A DNA stretch of 43,901 nt from the NCBI GenBank assembly GCA_964439265.1, contig CAYTOA010000034.1:1-43901 (forward strand). Reading direction: 5' to 3'. Under the pieces are notes generated by a model. It was not told where the DNA came from. It was given only the letters and a program-made list of their open reading frames with translations, and searched no databases. The DNA is from JAGVPT01 sp964439265 (lineage in GTDB: Bacteria; Bacteroidota; Ignavibacteria; UBA10030; UBA8401). This document shows, piece by piece, positions 26,001-34,042 of this stretch (position 1 is the stretch's first letter; the number at the start of each line of letters is the position of its first letter). A program made the position numbers and the translations under genes.

Positions 26001-27186
26001 CCTTCGTGGTGTTTACCGGAGCCCCGCTGCCTGGGCTCGGCTCAACCGCCATTTGCCTGCCATTGCCCGAACCCGGCGCGTACTGAAGGAAGTACTCGTT
26101 GCTGTTCGTAAAGTGATTGATATAATGAGAGAATTGTTTTGCCACCGGATCGTACGTCCAGCCGGTTACGCCTTGGCCGTAGAACAGGATATAGTCATCG
26201 GCATCGAATTTCGAGTTCCCGTTGACATCCACATACAGCGCGGGCTGCTGGGATATGTCTGCCGGCCTTGGCTGCGAGAGATCCTCAGGAAGAGTTACTC
26301 CGTTGCCGCCGTATATTTTCAAATCACGTATGGAAGGAATGGATGAGCGATCAATACCGAGAGTACTCAGGTATGCCGCATCGATCTTGTACATGCCGTC
26401 ATCCCTGACTTCGAGTTTATACCAGGTACCCGTCGACAACACGCTGTTGGAAAGAGCCGTGCGCCGAAATGCGCCGGCCGGCTGGAGCGAGCGCTTGATC
26501 ACCGGATAATTCAGGAGCGACAGACGCATCCAGTCATCATCGGTATTAGGCGCCGTCGCGCGCTCACGGGACCCAAAATCCACGCGAACAACTATTCGTG
26601 AATATTTCTTCAGCGTGTTCGTCAACGCGTTGTATTGGACCGGATAAATTCTGAGATATCCGACGTACGTTCCCTTTACCCTCGCCACGTTGTCGAGCGC
26701 TGCGACAGCGGGAGCAACGGAATTTTCACGTGCAAGCTTCTCTGAGTTCCCGCTTTGGTTCTTTGGTGAAGAGAACAAGGAGGGTACCGGTGCCAGTGCA
26801 AATCCTGCGATCGTTACGACATCTGAACTGATGACCGTCACGCGGTTATTCGTGCTTCCCCAAAGGCCGATGGGGATCGTGCGGAATCGAATATCGGGCT
26901 TTCCGGCGCCGGCATAATCGCTGCCGGAATTTTTCTCAAACTCAACAGTTTCGTATTCCCTGCCGCCGGCGACCACCTTCCGCCCCGATTTATACTTCGG
27001 CGTAAACTCAAGGGTAATACCGCTTTCCGTTGACGAGATGACGCGCACGTCCGAAAAATTACCGGCTGCGGAAAGGCCTCGAACAGGAAGGAACACGGCG
27101 GCTGCCGCAGCGAGAATCAGACAATATTGTGATATTTTTTTCACGGCCTTGATAAAAATAAAATACCGAACTTTCTGGCTTTTCAC
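23086..27186 (-). CDS. porU: T9SS sortase PorU (C25 gingipain-like peptidase)
   Basis: PorU cleaves the C-terminal signal from T9SS cargo at the cell surface and attaches the cargo to lipopolysaccharide. The 1366-residue product has an N-terminal hydrophobic signal (about residues 20-40), a beta-rich pro-region, a C25 caspase-like domain in the middle with catalytic His869 in INYVGHGNP and Cys904 in VVAATCDWGRF, and a C-terminal FlgD/T9SS-type domain starting near LENVYNIPDPVRS (residue about 1275). Both catalytic residues are intact. The start GTG at 27186 has no clear Shine-Dalgarno; a second GTG at 27144 would give a shorter, more classical signal peptide. The gene is first in the porU-porV cluster, preceded by a near-consensus promoter. 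Confidence 0.93.
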   Translation of the reverse strand: MKSQKVRYFIFIKAVKKISQYCLILAAAAAVFLPVRGLSAAGNFSDVRVISSTESGITLEFTPKYKSGRKVVAGGREYETVEFEKNSGSDYAGAGKPDIRFRTIPIGLWGSTNNRVTVISSDVVTIAGFALAPVPSLFSSPKNQSGNSEKLARENSVAPAVAALDNVARVKGTYVGYLRIYPVQYNALTNTLKKYSRIVVRVDFGSRERATAPNTDDDWMRLSLLNYPVIKRSLQPAGAFRRTALSNSVLSTGTWYKLEVRDDGMYKIDAAYLSTLGIDRSSIPSIRDLKIYGGNGVTLPEDLSQPRPADISQQPALYVDVNGNSKFDADDYILFYGQGVTGWTYDPVAKQFSHYINHFTNSNEYFLQYAPGSGNGRQMAVEPSPGSGAPVNTTKGKVFFEEEKTNLVQSGLQWYSSPLNPNDSRVIVNKLDGYYPGSVVDYNYELLSRSDAAESFSILETGKQIASLYAGVTQDAITLAGTEEYATVSDGETKTVPSLAANNTSTLKIIYNASSAVATGYINWIELTYTQQLTAVGDALLFTSPDTTGAVEFDLSVFSASSFSAFDISDSVKVMQPQADQLAGTYLLRDNLNSGKVKRYWAGTTAAYKTPLSFIKIPNTNLRGIPGADFIIVTQHDFVSEALRLKAHKESLPGSEALKTAVVEIDTIYNEFGNGLPDPVAIRDFLAYATTNWQPAPRYVLFFGDACFDYKNILNLDKNWVPTYETPESNYQVYTYGYDDFFTYLQPGNTSTVTLATGRLAVRTLDEARLVVDKIIQYETAPTFGAWRNLITLVADDRNVNGTLDGADNPEQTETLALKDVPTTFQLAKIYEEDYPTVIAASGRTKPEVRQAIIDQVNRGTLVINYVGHGNPKVWSHETILTLDDVSTQFFNANEQTFVVAATCDWGRFDNAAAQSSAEEIIVNANGGAVGVVSADREVYSQDNSETNQVLYTYLFPTDPYSLTPRLGDALMLAKNDRRSGSLDNNRKYHLLADPTMRLAVPRLVMRIDSINGKPVSNLSFDTLQALSKVTVTASIRDNSGVLQSINSDSALITIFDADRSDSVYDSGVYSDNTTWQHSMTFLKPGATIYKGDNTIHAGRVSATFIIPKDISYENKQGKVLVYFSGNGTDGRGSTTQVIVGGTSTALANDTQGPAVKIYFDTRSFHSGDLVTENPLLIVDLTDSSGINDAGSGIGHGLEAWLDSDTKSTDLTDYYTGARDNYQAGTILYQFTALAPGRHTLTLRAWDVYNNSTTTETEFTVASGSSLALENVYNIPDPVRSATTFTFQHNQLTPINVEIKIYTVAGRLIQTLSSSNYLDKFVQIPWDCRDHDGSRIANGTYFYKVVAKTIDGKFANEALGKLSIVR

Positions 27187-27321
27187 TCACACCAAAAACG
27201 TCCGGTACAAGAAAAAAGCAACTCCGTATGAAACGTCAAAGGTTTAGAACGAGAACATGATCAAAAACTTTTACTAACCTTTAACAATGACGATACGTGC
27301 TGCTCCTAATATTCTTGTCAA

Positions 27322-27350
27322 AATATAGCCAACACGCATGGTATTGTCAA
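27322..27350 (-). promoter_or_regulatory. Strong candidate porU promoter
   Basis: TTGACA (27345-27350, minus strand), an exact 17-base spacer and TATATT (27322-27327) make the best promoter match in the window. Transcription would begin near 27315 with a leader of about 130 bases before the porU GTG. It probably drives the whole porU to DUF5683 cluster. Confidence 0.6.
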
Positions 27351-27533
27351 GAAAAAATTTGGGAGCCCGGATATTGGAAAAGAGGGATCGTACGCAACGC
27401 ATTTCTGGCCGCCTATGCACGGGAACCATTTGATTAGCCGATGTATTCGGTTTGCCTCCCTCATAAAGGTTCGCGTCAATCTTTTTTCCGAAGAGCCTGG
27501 CGATCCCCTTCACGGCACACACTGGTTTTTGAA

Positions 27534-27562
27534 TTGCTTATAGCACGAATTTTTTGTAAATT
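27534..27562 (+). promoter_or_regulatory. Weak candidate glgA promoter
   Basis: TTGCTT (27534-27539), a 17-base spacer and TAAATT (27557-27562) precede glgA; the predicted start of transcription is about 35 bases before the ATG at 27604. The match is moderate and the region is AT-rich. Confidence 0.3.
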
Positions 27563-27603
27563 AAGAAGCATTGATCACAGTTTTATCCCCAAACGATACG
27601 AGT

Positions 27604-29082
27604 ATGTCAAAACCCCTCAATATTCTCTTTGTGTCAAGCGAAGTCGAACCGTTCGCAAAAACGGGAGGGTTGGCAGATGTATCAGGGACGCTCCCCCAGG
27701 TGATAAAAGATTCAGGCCATGAGATTCGTATCATCATGCCCCGATACGGATCCATCAGCGAGCGCAAATTTAAGCTCCACGATGTTATTCGTTTGAAAGA
27801 CATTGAAGTCCCCATCGGCGACGAGAAAAAGATCGCCAACGTCAATTCTTCATTTATTGCGAACGTAAAATCGAAGGTCCAGGTATATTTTCTCGCGAAT
27901 AAGGAGCTCTACGAGCGTCCGGGAATTTACACGAATCCCGAGACGAAGAAAGATTATGCGGATAACGATGTTCGGTTCATCTTCTTTTGCCGCGGCGTCC
28001 TGGAGACGCTGAAGCGACTCGGATGGCAGCCCGATATCATCCACTGCAACGATTGGCAGACCGGCCTGATACCGGCATACATCAAGACAATTTACAGCGG
28101 CGACCCATTCTTTAAGCATATCAAGACCGTTTTCACGATCCACAACCTCGCCTACCAGGGAACATTTCCCGCCGCTTCATTCGAGAAAACGGGACTGCCG
28201 GAATCCGAATTTACAAAGGAAGGCGTCGAATTCTACGGGAAACTCAATTTCATGAAATCCGGACTTATCTATTCCGACGTGATCACAACCGTCAGCGAGA
28301 AGTACGCGGAAGAGATCTGTTCGACCGAGGAGTTTGGGTGCGGTCTGGAGGGGGTGCTGCAGAAGAACAAATCGCACCTCCACGGTATTACCAACGGTAT
28401 CGACTACGCCATCTGGAATCCCGAGACCGACGAGCATATTGTGAAGCGTTTTGACGTCAGAACGCTCGAAGGAAAGGCCGACAACAAGAAAGAACTCCTG
28501 TCACAATTCGGCCTTGTCTATAAGGAGAACGTCCCGCTCATCGGTATCATCTCGCGACTCGTGGACCAAAAGGGACTTGACCTCATCAAGGAAATTGCCG
28601 ACGACATGATGAAGCTCGATATTCAATTCGTGATGCTCGCTGCGGGTGAGAAGCGATACCAGGAGTATTTCGAATCGATGCACAAGCGATTTGCGTCGAA
28701 GATGGGCGTCTACATCGGCTACAACGACGAACTTGCCCACCTTATCGAAGCCGGGTGCGATATGTATCTCATGCCTTCCCGCTATGAACCGTGCGGCCTC
28801 AACCAGCTCTACAGTCTGAAGTACGGAACAGTTCCCATCGTGCGCGCCACGGGAGGACTGGAGGACACGATCCAGGATGTCGACGGGACCAACGGAACAG
28901 GTTTTAAGTTTAAGAAATACGATTCAAAAGAGCTCCTCAAGACGATCCTGCGCGCTCTGAAGTCGTACCAAGACGGCCCCGGTTGGAAAAAGATTATGAG
29001 GAATGGGATGCTTCAGGATTTCTCATGGGAGTCGTCCGCAAAGAAATATACAAACCTCTACCGAAATCTTGTCAAGCAATAA
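27604..29082 (+). CDS. glgA: Glycogen/starch synthase
   Basis: GlgA transfers glucose from ADP-glucose to growing alpha-1,4-glucan chains. The 492-residue GT5 protein starts MSKPLNILFVSSEVEPFAKTGGLADV, which includes the KTGG nucleotide-sugar-binding motif (residues about 19-22). The typical FTIHNLAYQG segment follows near residue 180, then ITNGIDYAIWNP near 265, and the C-terminal catalytic loop SRYEPCGLNQLYSLKYG near residue 395 with the conserved Glu. An upstream TTG at 27571 would add 11 residues and is less likely. It is the first gene of a long plus-strand run; gmhB starts six bases after the stop. From memory, a glycogen synthase next to a surface lipoprotein gene recurs in Bacteroidota, and a lipoprotein follows two genes down here. 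Confidence 0.94.
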   Translation: MSKPLNILFVSSEVEPFAKTGGLADVSGTLPQVIKDSGHEIRIIMPRYGSISERKFKLHDVIRLKDIEVPIGDEKKIANVNSSFIANVKSKVQVYFLANKELYERPGIYTNPETKKDYADNDVRFIFFCRGVLETLKRLGWQPDIIHCNDWQTGLIPAYIKTIYSGDPFFKHIKTVFTIHNLAYQGTFPAASFEKTGLPESEFTKEGVEFYGKLNFMKSGLIYSDVITTVSEKYAEEICSTEEFGCGLEGVLQKNKSHLHGITNGIDYAIWNPETDEHIVKRFDVRTLEGKADNKKELLSQFGLVYKENVPLIGIISRLVDQKGLDLIKEIADDMMKLDIQFVMLAAGEKRYQEYFESMHKRFASKMGVYIGYNDELAHLIEAGCDMYLMPSRYEPCGLNQLYSLKYGTVPIVRATGGLEDTIQDVDGTNGTGFKFKKYDSKELLKTILRALKSYQDGPGWKKIMRNGMLQDFSWESSAKKYTNLYRNLVKQ

Positions 29083-29088
29083 GAACCG

Positions 29089-29694
29089 ATGACCCGATCT
29101 GATATCGCGGTGTTCCTCGACCGTGACGGAACTGTGAACGTGGAAGAGAATTTCATTTCATCGCCAGACCAACTCCAGCTCATACCGCGCGCCGGCAGTG
29201 CCATCCGAGAACTGAACAATCTGGGGATCAAAGTATTTATTATTACGAACCAGTCAGGAGTTGCCCGCGGCTATTTTTCTGAAGCCATGGTGCACGACGT
29301 CCATGCGGCGCTGCGGAACCTACTGAAGAGCGAAGGCGCATTCATCGACGATTTTTTTTATTGTCCGCATTTGCCGGGATCCGCGGACGAACGCTACAAT
29401 GTCGAATGCAATTGCAGAAAACCAAAACCCGGAATGCTTCTTCAGGCCCAGAAGAAATACTCGGTCGATCTTAGCCGATCGTATGTCGTCGGAGACCGGT
29501 GCATCGACGTCGCTGCGGGCAAAGCGGCCGGCGCACACACGGTGATGGTTGCGACGGGCTACGGCGCCAAAGATATTCTCAATTGCCGGAACCAGCCGGA
29601 TCTCTTCGCCGGCGACGTGATGGACGGCGTCGTGTATATCAAACAATCGATCGAATCCCAGGAACGCTCATTTACTCAGTCTCACACCGCATGA
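29089..29694 (+). CDS. gmhB: D-glycero-D-manno-heptose 1,7-bisphosphate 7-phosphatase
   Basis: GmhB removes the 7-phosphate of heptose 1,7-bisphosphate on the way to nucleotide-activated heptose for the lipopolysaccharide core or surface glycans. The 201-residue HAD-family product has the catalytic DRDGT motif with Asp11 and Asp13, the motif II Thr in IITNQSGVARG, the structural zinc site formed by a CPH segment and the later CNC pair (residues about 96-107), the KPKPGM motif III and VGDRCIDVAAG motif IV. Related histidinol phosphatases share the fold, but the zinc-loop layout and length fit GmhB. It follows glgA by six bases and its stop overlaps the next start (ATGA). Confidence 0.88.
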   Translation: MTRSDIAVFLDRDGTVNVEENFISSPDQLQLIPRAGSAIRELNNLGIKVFIITNQSGVARGYFSEAMVHDVHAALRNLLKSEGAFIDDFFYCPHLPGSADERYNVECNCRKPKPGMLLQAQKKYSVDLSRSYVVGDRCIDVAAGKAAGAHTVMVATGYGAKDILNCRNQPDLFAGDVMDGVVYIKQSIESQERSFTQSHTA

Positions 29695-30893
29695 ATGTGT
29701 ACCCCAAACGTATCATCGCAGTTCTTTGTCTTCTCGCAGCCTTTGCCGGATGCAGTCAAAGTCCGACATCGGTCGGGAAAAAGATAATCCCCGTCAGCAG
29801 CAAGTACACCACGCACGACACTTCGTTTACATCCGTCGGCGACACGACCTTCAAGTTCCCGCAGATCAATGGGTCGAGCGGGTCGTTTCTCGTCGGTAAT
29901 TCCTCGTCGGTCGATGCGAAGGCGCTTCTCCTCTTCTACGCGTCGTTCCCCGACAGCATGGCATCGGTGCAGATCGACACAGCGGAATTAACGTTGAGCG
30001 CTGACTACGGCTGGAACGTTTCAGTTCCGCCGGCGCCCGGTCAATTTGTGATCAAAGAGGTATTGTCGCCATGGTCGGCGGCGACTGTCACCGTGGATTC
30101 GTTGAGCGGACTGTCGATGGCGCCCACCAATTCGGCGAACTTTGTGATCACGAACCTGGACACGCTCAGTGCCGGAAAAACGCTGACCGCTCAATTCGAT
30201 ACTTCTCTCGTACGGAAGTGGATCAATATTTATGCGGATACGTTATTGCCGAGGTTCTTCAGCATTGCGCTTGTGACAAAACCCGGCATGACAAACTTCG
30301 GTATCTGGGGGTTCTCTCAATTCGGCAGCTCAACTCCGCCGAATCTGGAAATCATCTACGAAAAGAACGGCATCAAGGACTCGGTGAGTCTCAACATCGG
30401 AGAAGGGACTTTTTTTGCGACAAGCAACCCCATCCAGCTTTCCGCCGGAATTCAAACGCAGGGGGGCATCTCGATCTACAGCCTCGTTAAATTCCAATTC
30501 AATCCGCCGGCCTTCGATTCAATTCCTTCGAACAAGGTAGTGATCAACAATGCAACGATGCTTATGACGCTGAAGAATGGCCAGAGGTCGATCGGTTATG
30601 GAATGCCGGACAGCGTCGTGGCCTATTTTGCGGGGAGCGCAACGAACTTTGATACTGTCGCGGCGACCTACTTCGGGTACGGCTACCGGAAGGATACGAC
30701 TCAGACGTCGAACATCGTCTATACATTTAATCTCACGACGATGATCCAGCAGTGGATCAACGCGCCACACGGCAATTTCGGCGCCCAGCTGCGCGCTCTA
30801 AGCGCTAATTCCGCGATCGACTCGCACGTCTTCTATTCTTCAAAAGACACGGCGTACGCTCCAAGGCTTCTTATCACATACACCAGGAAATAA
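29691..30893 (+). CDS. Surface lipoprotein, DNRLRE/DUF4270-like, function unknown
   Basis: The 400-residue product starts MNVYPKRIIAVLCLLAAFAGCSQ, a lipoprotein signal with the acylated Cys at residue 20. The ATG at 29691 overlaps the gmhB stop as ATGA; an upstream frame open to 29499 overlaps gmhB in another frame and is not used. The body is beta-rich, with two similar halves in which a strand-rich block is followed by a tryptophan-containing segment (LVRKWINIYADT near 180, MIQQWINAPHGNFG near 355), as in DNRLRE-type beta-sandwich proteins. Position near glgA recalls the DUF4270 lipoproteins of Bacteroidota. The FadL-like barrel encoded nine bases downstream may be its partner. Confidence 0.6.
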   Translation: MNVYPKRIIAVLCLLAAFAGCSQSPTSVGKKIIPVSSKYTTHDTSFTSVGDTTFKFPQINGSSGSFLVGNSSSVDAKALLLFYASFPDSMASVQIDTAELTLSADYGWNVSVPPAPGQFVIKEVLSPWSAATVTVDSLSGLSMAPTNSANFVITNLDTLSAGKTLTAQFDTSLVRKWINIYADTLLPRFFSIALVTKPGMTNFGIWGFSQFGSSTPPNLEIIYEKNGIKDSVSLNIGEGTFFATSNPIQLSAGIQTQGGISIYSLVKFQFNPPAFDSIPSNKVVINNATMLMTLKNGQRSIGYGMPDSVVAYFAGSATNFDTVAATYFGYGYRKDTTQTSNIVYTFNLTTMIQQWINAPHGNFGAQLRALSANSAIDSHVFYSSKDTAYAPRLLITYTRK

Positions 30894-30902
30894 TTCACCG
30901 AT

Positions 30903-32150
30903 ATGAAAACGGTACAGCTCTTCATTCTGACAGCGTTGATAACAGCATTGCCTTGTCGTCTCTTTGCGGGGGAAGGGTCGATCTATTCCAGCTTCGGTGT
31001 CGGCGATATCACAACGTATGCGGGCAATCGCTCTGCGGCGATGGGAGGAACGGGCATCGCGTCGCTCAACGGCGGGTATATTAATTTGCTCAATCCTGCG
31101 GGGCTCGGACAATTGTCACGAACACAGTATTCAGGGGATTTTCAGTACCAGGGGTATTCACTCAACGACGGATCGGCCTCGACCTTTCTCAGTTCGGGAA
31201 ATTTTCAGTCGGCCGCCCTCGCGTTTCCAGTGTACAACGACTACGGAATCGGATTCGCGTTCAGCATAACGCCGTTCAGCCGAAGGGCGTACGATGTAAC
31301 AGGCAACGACCTTGCGACGGGCTTCACGCAGACGTATACAGGCAAAGGGGGATTATCGTCGGCCCAGTTTGCATTTTCCTTTTCGCCGGTGCAAGACCTG
31401 TATTTCGGAATAACGACCCATTACCTGTTCGGAAACTTCGACGACGTTCAGCAGCTGGACAGCGTCGGCTACTTCTCGACGAACGCCGACAAGAACATCT
31501 CAACACACGGCTTTGCTTTTACGTTGGGCGGCTTGTTTGCCGGGATCGACAAGGCACTCGGCGTCTCGGACGATAAGCATGTGAATATCGGCGCCACGCT
31601 GTTTTCGGGAGCGGCGCTCTCTTCAAACGAACAAATATTTCAAGATTTCTCAACTGCTCAGGAAACGACCAACGTCAGCAGCGGCACGACGAAAATTCCG
31701 CTCGGGATCGCGCTGGGGTTGGAATACGACGTGCGCGACAAGATCATCTTCACCGGCGACGCTCAGTTCCAGCAATGGAGTCAATACACGTACATGGGCG
31801 TTCATCCGCAGGAGGTCCAGAACAGCATGCGCGTTGGAGTGGGAGCGGAATTTCTTCCGACAAGGACCCTTGCCGAACCGTACTACCGGCAGGTCATCTA
31901 CCGTGCAGGCGGCTACGTGAACGAATCGTATCTTAAGATCAACGGTCAAACCGTTAGTGAATATTTCGTCACCGGCGGCATCGGCGTCCCGATCTTCTCC
32001 GCGCCGGGAAGCGAAGCGAGGATCAACATCGGACTCGAGTACGGCATTCGCGGATCAACATCGAACGGACTCGAACGAGATTCCATCACCCGTTTGACGA
32101 TCTCATTGACGGGGAGCGATAGCTGGTTTATTCAGCCGGAGGTACAATAA
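30903..32150 (+). CDS. FadL/PorV-like outer-membrane protein
   Basis: The 415-residue product has a signal peptide (residues 1-22, ending LFAGEG) and the N-terminal hatch-like pattern RSAAMGGTGIASLNGGYINL followed by NPAGLGQL, which is shared by FadL/TodX transporters and the PorV/PorQ proteins of T9SS. The rest alternates in the manner of beta-strands, without a recognisable enzyme motif. It could be a small-molecule channel or a PorQ-like anchor; the sequence seen here does not decide. It lies nine bases after the lipoprotein gene and its last codons contain the GGAGG used by rpiB. Confidence 0.65.
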   Translation: MKTVQLFILTALITALPCRLFAGEGSIYSSFGVGDITTYAGNRSAAMGGTGIASLNGGYINLLNPAGLGQLSRTQYSGDFQYQGYSLNDGSASTFLSSGNFQSAALAFPVYNDYGIGFAFSITPFSRRAYDVTGNDLATGFTQTYTGKGGLSSAQFAFSFSPVQDLYFGITTHYLFGNFDDVQQLDSVGYFSTNADKNISTHGFAFTLGGLFAGIDKALGVSDDKHVNIGATLFSGAALSSNEQIFQDFSTAQETTNVSSGTTKIPLGIALGLEYDVRDKIIFTGDAQFQQWSQYTYMGVHPQEVQNSMRVGVGAEFLPTRTLAEPYYRQVIYRAGGYVNESYLKINGQTVSEYFVTGGIGVPIFSAPGSEARINIGLEYGIRGSTSNGLERDSITRLTISLTGSDSWFIQPEVQ

Positions 32151-32151
32151 C

Positions 32152-32589
32152 ATGATTGCGCTTGCGAGCGACCACGCGGGATTTTCGTACAAGGAGAAAA
32201 TAAAAGCCGTCCTTAACGAGATGCAGCTCCCGTTCACCGACTTCGGCACACATTCGAACGAATCGACCGACTACCCTGACTACGGGCATGCGGCGTCCGT
32301 CGCAGTTTCAAATGGAGAATGCGACAGGGGGATCCTGATCTGCGGGACGGGTATCGGCATGTCCATTGTCGCGAACAAACATAAAGGAGTACGGGCCGCA
32401 GCTTGCGAGACGATCGAGGCGGCAGAGCTCTCGCGAAAACACAACGACGCCAACGTCCTCTGCCTTGGCGAGCGATTGACCACGTGGGACGAAGCTCAGG
32501 CGATCGTAAGGATCTTTTTACGGACAGAATTTGAAGGAGGCCGGCACGAGCGCAGGGTTGCAAAGATCCACTCTCTCACCTCGTGCTGA
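32152..32589 (+). CDS. rpiB: Ribose 5-phosphate isomerase B
   Basis: RpiB interconverts ribose 5-phosphate and ribulose 5-phosphate in the pentose phosphate pathway. The 145-residue product starts MIALASDHAGF and has the catalytic Cys64 in ILICGTGIGMS, the conserved His in SRKHNDANVLCLGERL, and the usual length. GGAGG lies nine bases before the ATG, inside the previous gene, which ends one base upstream. LacA/LacB-type galactose 6-phosphate isomerases share the fold, but the CGTGIGMSI and NDANVLCLG pattern is that of RpiB. Confidence 0.93.
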   Translation: MIALASDHAGFSYKEKIKAVLNEMQLPFTDFGTHSNESTDYPDYGHAASVAVSNGECDRGILICGTGIGMSIVANKHKGVRAAACETIEAAELSRKHNDANVLCLGERLTTWDEAQAIVRIFLRTEFEGGRHERRVAKIHSLTSC

Positions 32590-32660
32590 CGATTGCCCCG
32601 GCTGTACAGATACTTCGTCCATAGCCAGGACGGAACTCTTCCGACAACTACTTCATAGAG

Positions 32661-33962
32661 ATGACCATGAATCAACTCCGCCAAGCCGACGATGACGTCT
32701 ATACGGCGATAAAGAATGAGTTGCACCGCCAAAACACGAAACTCGAACTGATCGCATCGGAGAATTTCGTCAGCCAGGCGGTCCTCGAAGCCGCCGGATG
32801 CATCATGACGAACAAATATGCGGAAGGGTATCCCGGCAAGCGGTATTACGGCGGATGCGAGTACGTGGACGTTGTCGAGAACCTGGCTCGCGCGAGGGTA
32901 AAAGAATTATTCGGCGCCGAGTATGCAAACGTTCAGCCTCATTCCGGGTCGCAGGCGAATATGGCCGTTTACTTCACCTTTATCAAACCGGGCGACACAG
33001 TCCTCGGTATGAATCTTTCTCACGGCGGCCATTTGACTCACGGCTCGCCGGTGAATTTCTCAGGACAGTTCTATAAGTTCTCTGCGTACGGCGTTTCGAA
33101 GGAAACGGGGCATATAGATTACAACGACGTCGAAGAGACCGCGAAACGCGTCCGGCCAAAACTTATTACCGTCGGCGCGAGCGCGTATTCACGGAATATC
33201 GACTACAAGAGGTTCAGGGAAATTGCCGACAGCGTTGGAGCGTTCCTCTTCGCCGACATCGCCCATCCCGCCGGCCTCATCGCATCAAAGCTTCTGAATG
33301 ATCCCATCCCCCACTGCCATGTCGTGACATCAACAACGCATAAGACGCTTCGCGGTCCTCGCGGCGGCATTATTCTGGTCGGGAAGGATTTTGAAAACCC
33401 GTTCGGCGTCGTCGCGCCAAAGTCGGGAAGAAAGAAGATGATCTCAGAACTGCTGGACTCGATGGTCATTCCGGGAATTCAGGGCGGGCCGTTAATGCAC
33501 ATCATCGCGGCGAAAGCGGTGGCGTTCAAGGAGGCACTCGAACCGGGTTTCAAAGACTACTCAAAGCAAGTGATAAAGAACGCCCAGGCCCTCGCTGATG
33601 CGATGGTGAAAAAAGGGTACAACATCATTTCCGGCGGAACCGACAACCATTTGATGCTCATCGATCTCCGGAACAAGAACGTCACCGGCAAGGACGCGCA
33701 GGAGGCTCTCGACGCCGCAGGGATCACGGTCAATAAGAATGCCGTCCCCTTCGACGACAAATCCCCCCTTATCACCAGCGGGATCCGGGTTGGTACTCCC
33801 GCACTCACAACCCGCGGGATGCAAGAAGCCGACATGCGAATAGTTGCCGATTTTATCGACGAAGTTGTCATCAACATAGGCAAACCTGCGGTGTACGAAT
33901 CGATGAAGAAAAAGGTGGCCGACCTTTGCACCGGCTATCCGCTCTATAAAGAAATGGCGTAG
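32661..33962 (+). CDS. glyA: Serine hydroxymethyltransferase
   Basis: GlyA uses pyridoxal phosphate to convert serine and tetrahydrofolate to glycine and 5,10-methylene-tetrahydrofolate. The 433-residue product has the family landmarks LIASENFVS (residues 31-39), the GYPGKRYYGG segment near residue 55, HSGSQAN near 95, and the PLP-binding Lys228 in TSTTHKTLRGPRGG. Start at 32661 or the ATG two codons later are both possible. It is 71 bases after rpiB and about 80 bases before tatC, so it may belong to the same transcription unit. Confidence 0.96.
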   Translation: MTMNQLRQADDDVYTAIKNELHRQNTKLELIASENFVSQAVLEAAGCIMTNKYAEGYPGKRYYGGCEYVDVVENLARARVKELFGAEYANVQPHSGSQANMAVYFTFIKPGDTVLGMNLSHGGHLTHGSPVNFSGQFYKFSAYGVSKETGHIDYNDVEETAKRVRPKLITVGASAYSRNIDYKRFREIADSVGAFLFADIAHPAGLIASKLLNDPIPHCHVVTSTTHKTLRGPRGGIILVGKDFENPFGVVAPKSGRKKMISELLDSMVIPGIQGGPLMHIIAAKAVAFKEALEPGFKDYSKQVIKNAQALADAMVKKGYNIISGGTDNHLMLIDLRNKNVTGKDAQEALDAAGITVNKNAVPFDDKSPLITSGIRVGTPALTTRGMQEADMRIVADFIDEVVINIGKPAVYESMKKKVADLCTGYPLYKEMA

Positions 33963-34042
33963 ATTATTCCCTGAAGAATTTGCGAGCGGAGTCCCGCTCT
34001 CATCGACATCCGCCCGATCAACGACTTAAACGACGACGTATT

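Larger units (their letters stand above)
27187..27603. other. Non-coding gap between porU and glgA
   Basis: These 417 bases lie between divergent genes and hold the porU promoter candidate, its leader of about 130 bases, and a weaker glgA promoter candidate. In the porU leader, AAAGGTT (27238-27244) and AACCTTT (27276-27282) can pair, with two further pairs across a one-base bulge, to form a hairpin. An 82-codon open frame on the minus strand (27274-27522) runs through the promoter and is not called as a gene. Confidence 0.6.

Noticed and set aside
27274..27522. 82-codon minus-strand frame between porU and glgA
   Set aside because: It runs directly through the strongest promoter match in the window and shows no recognisable protein family.
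29499..29690. Upstream extension of the lipoprotein reading frame
   Set aside because: It overlaps gmhB in another frame, is Arg-rich, and would bury the clear lipoprotein signal that starts at 29691.
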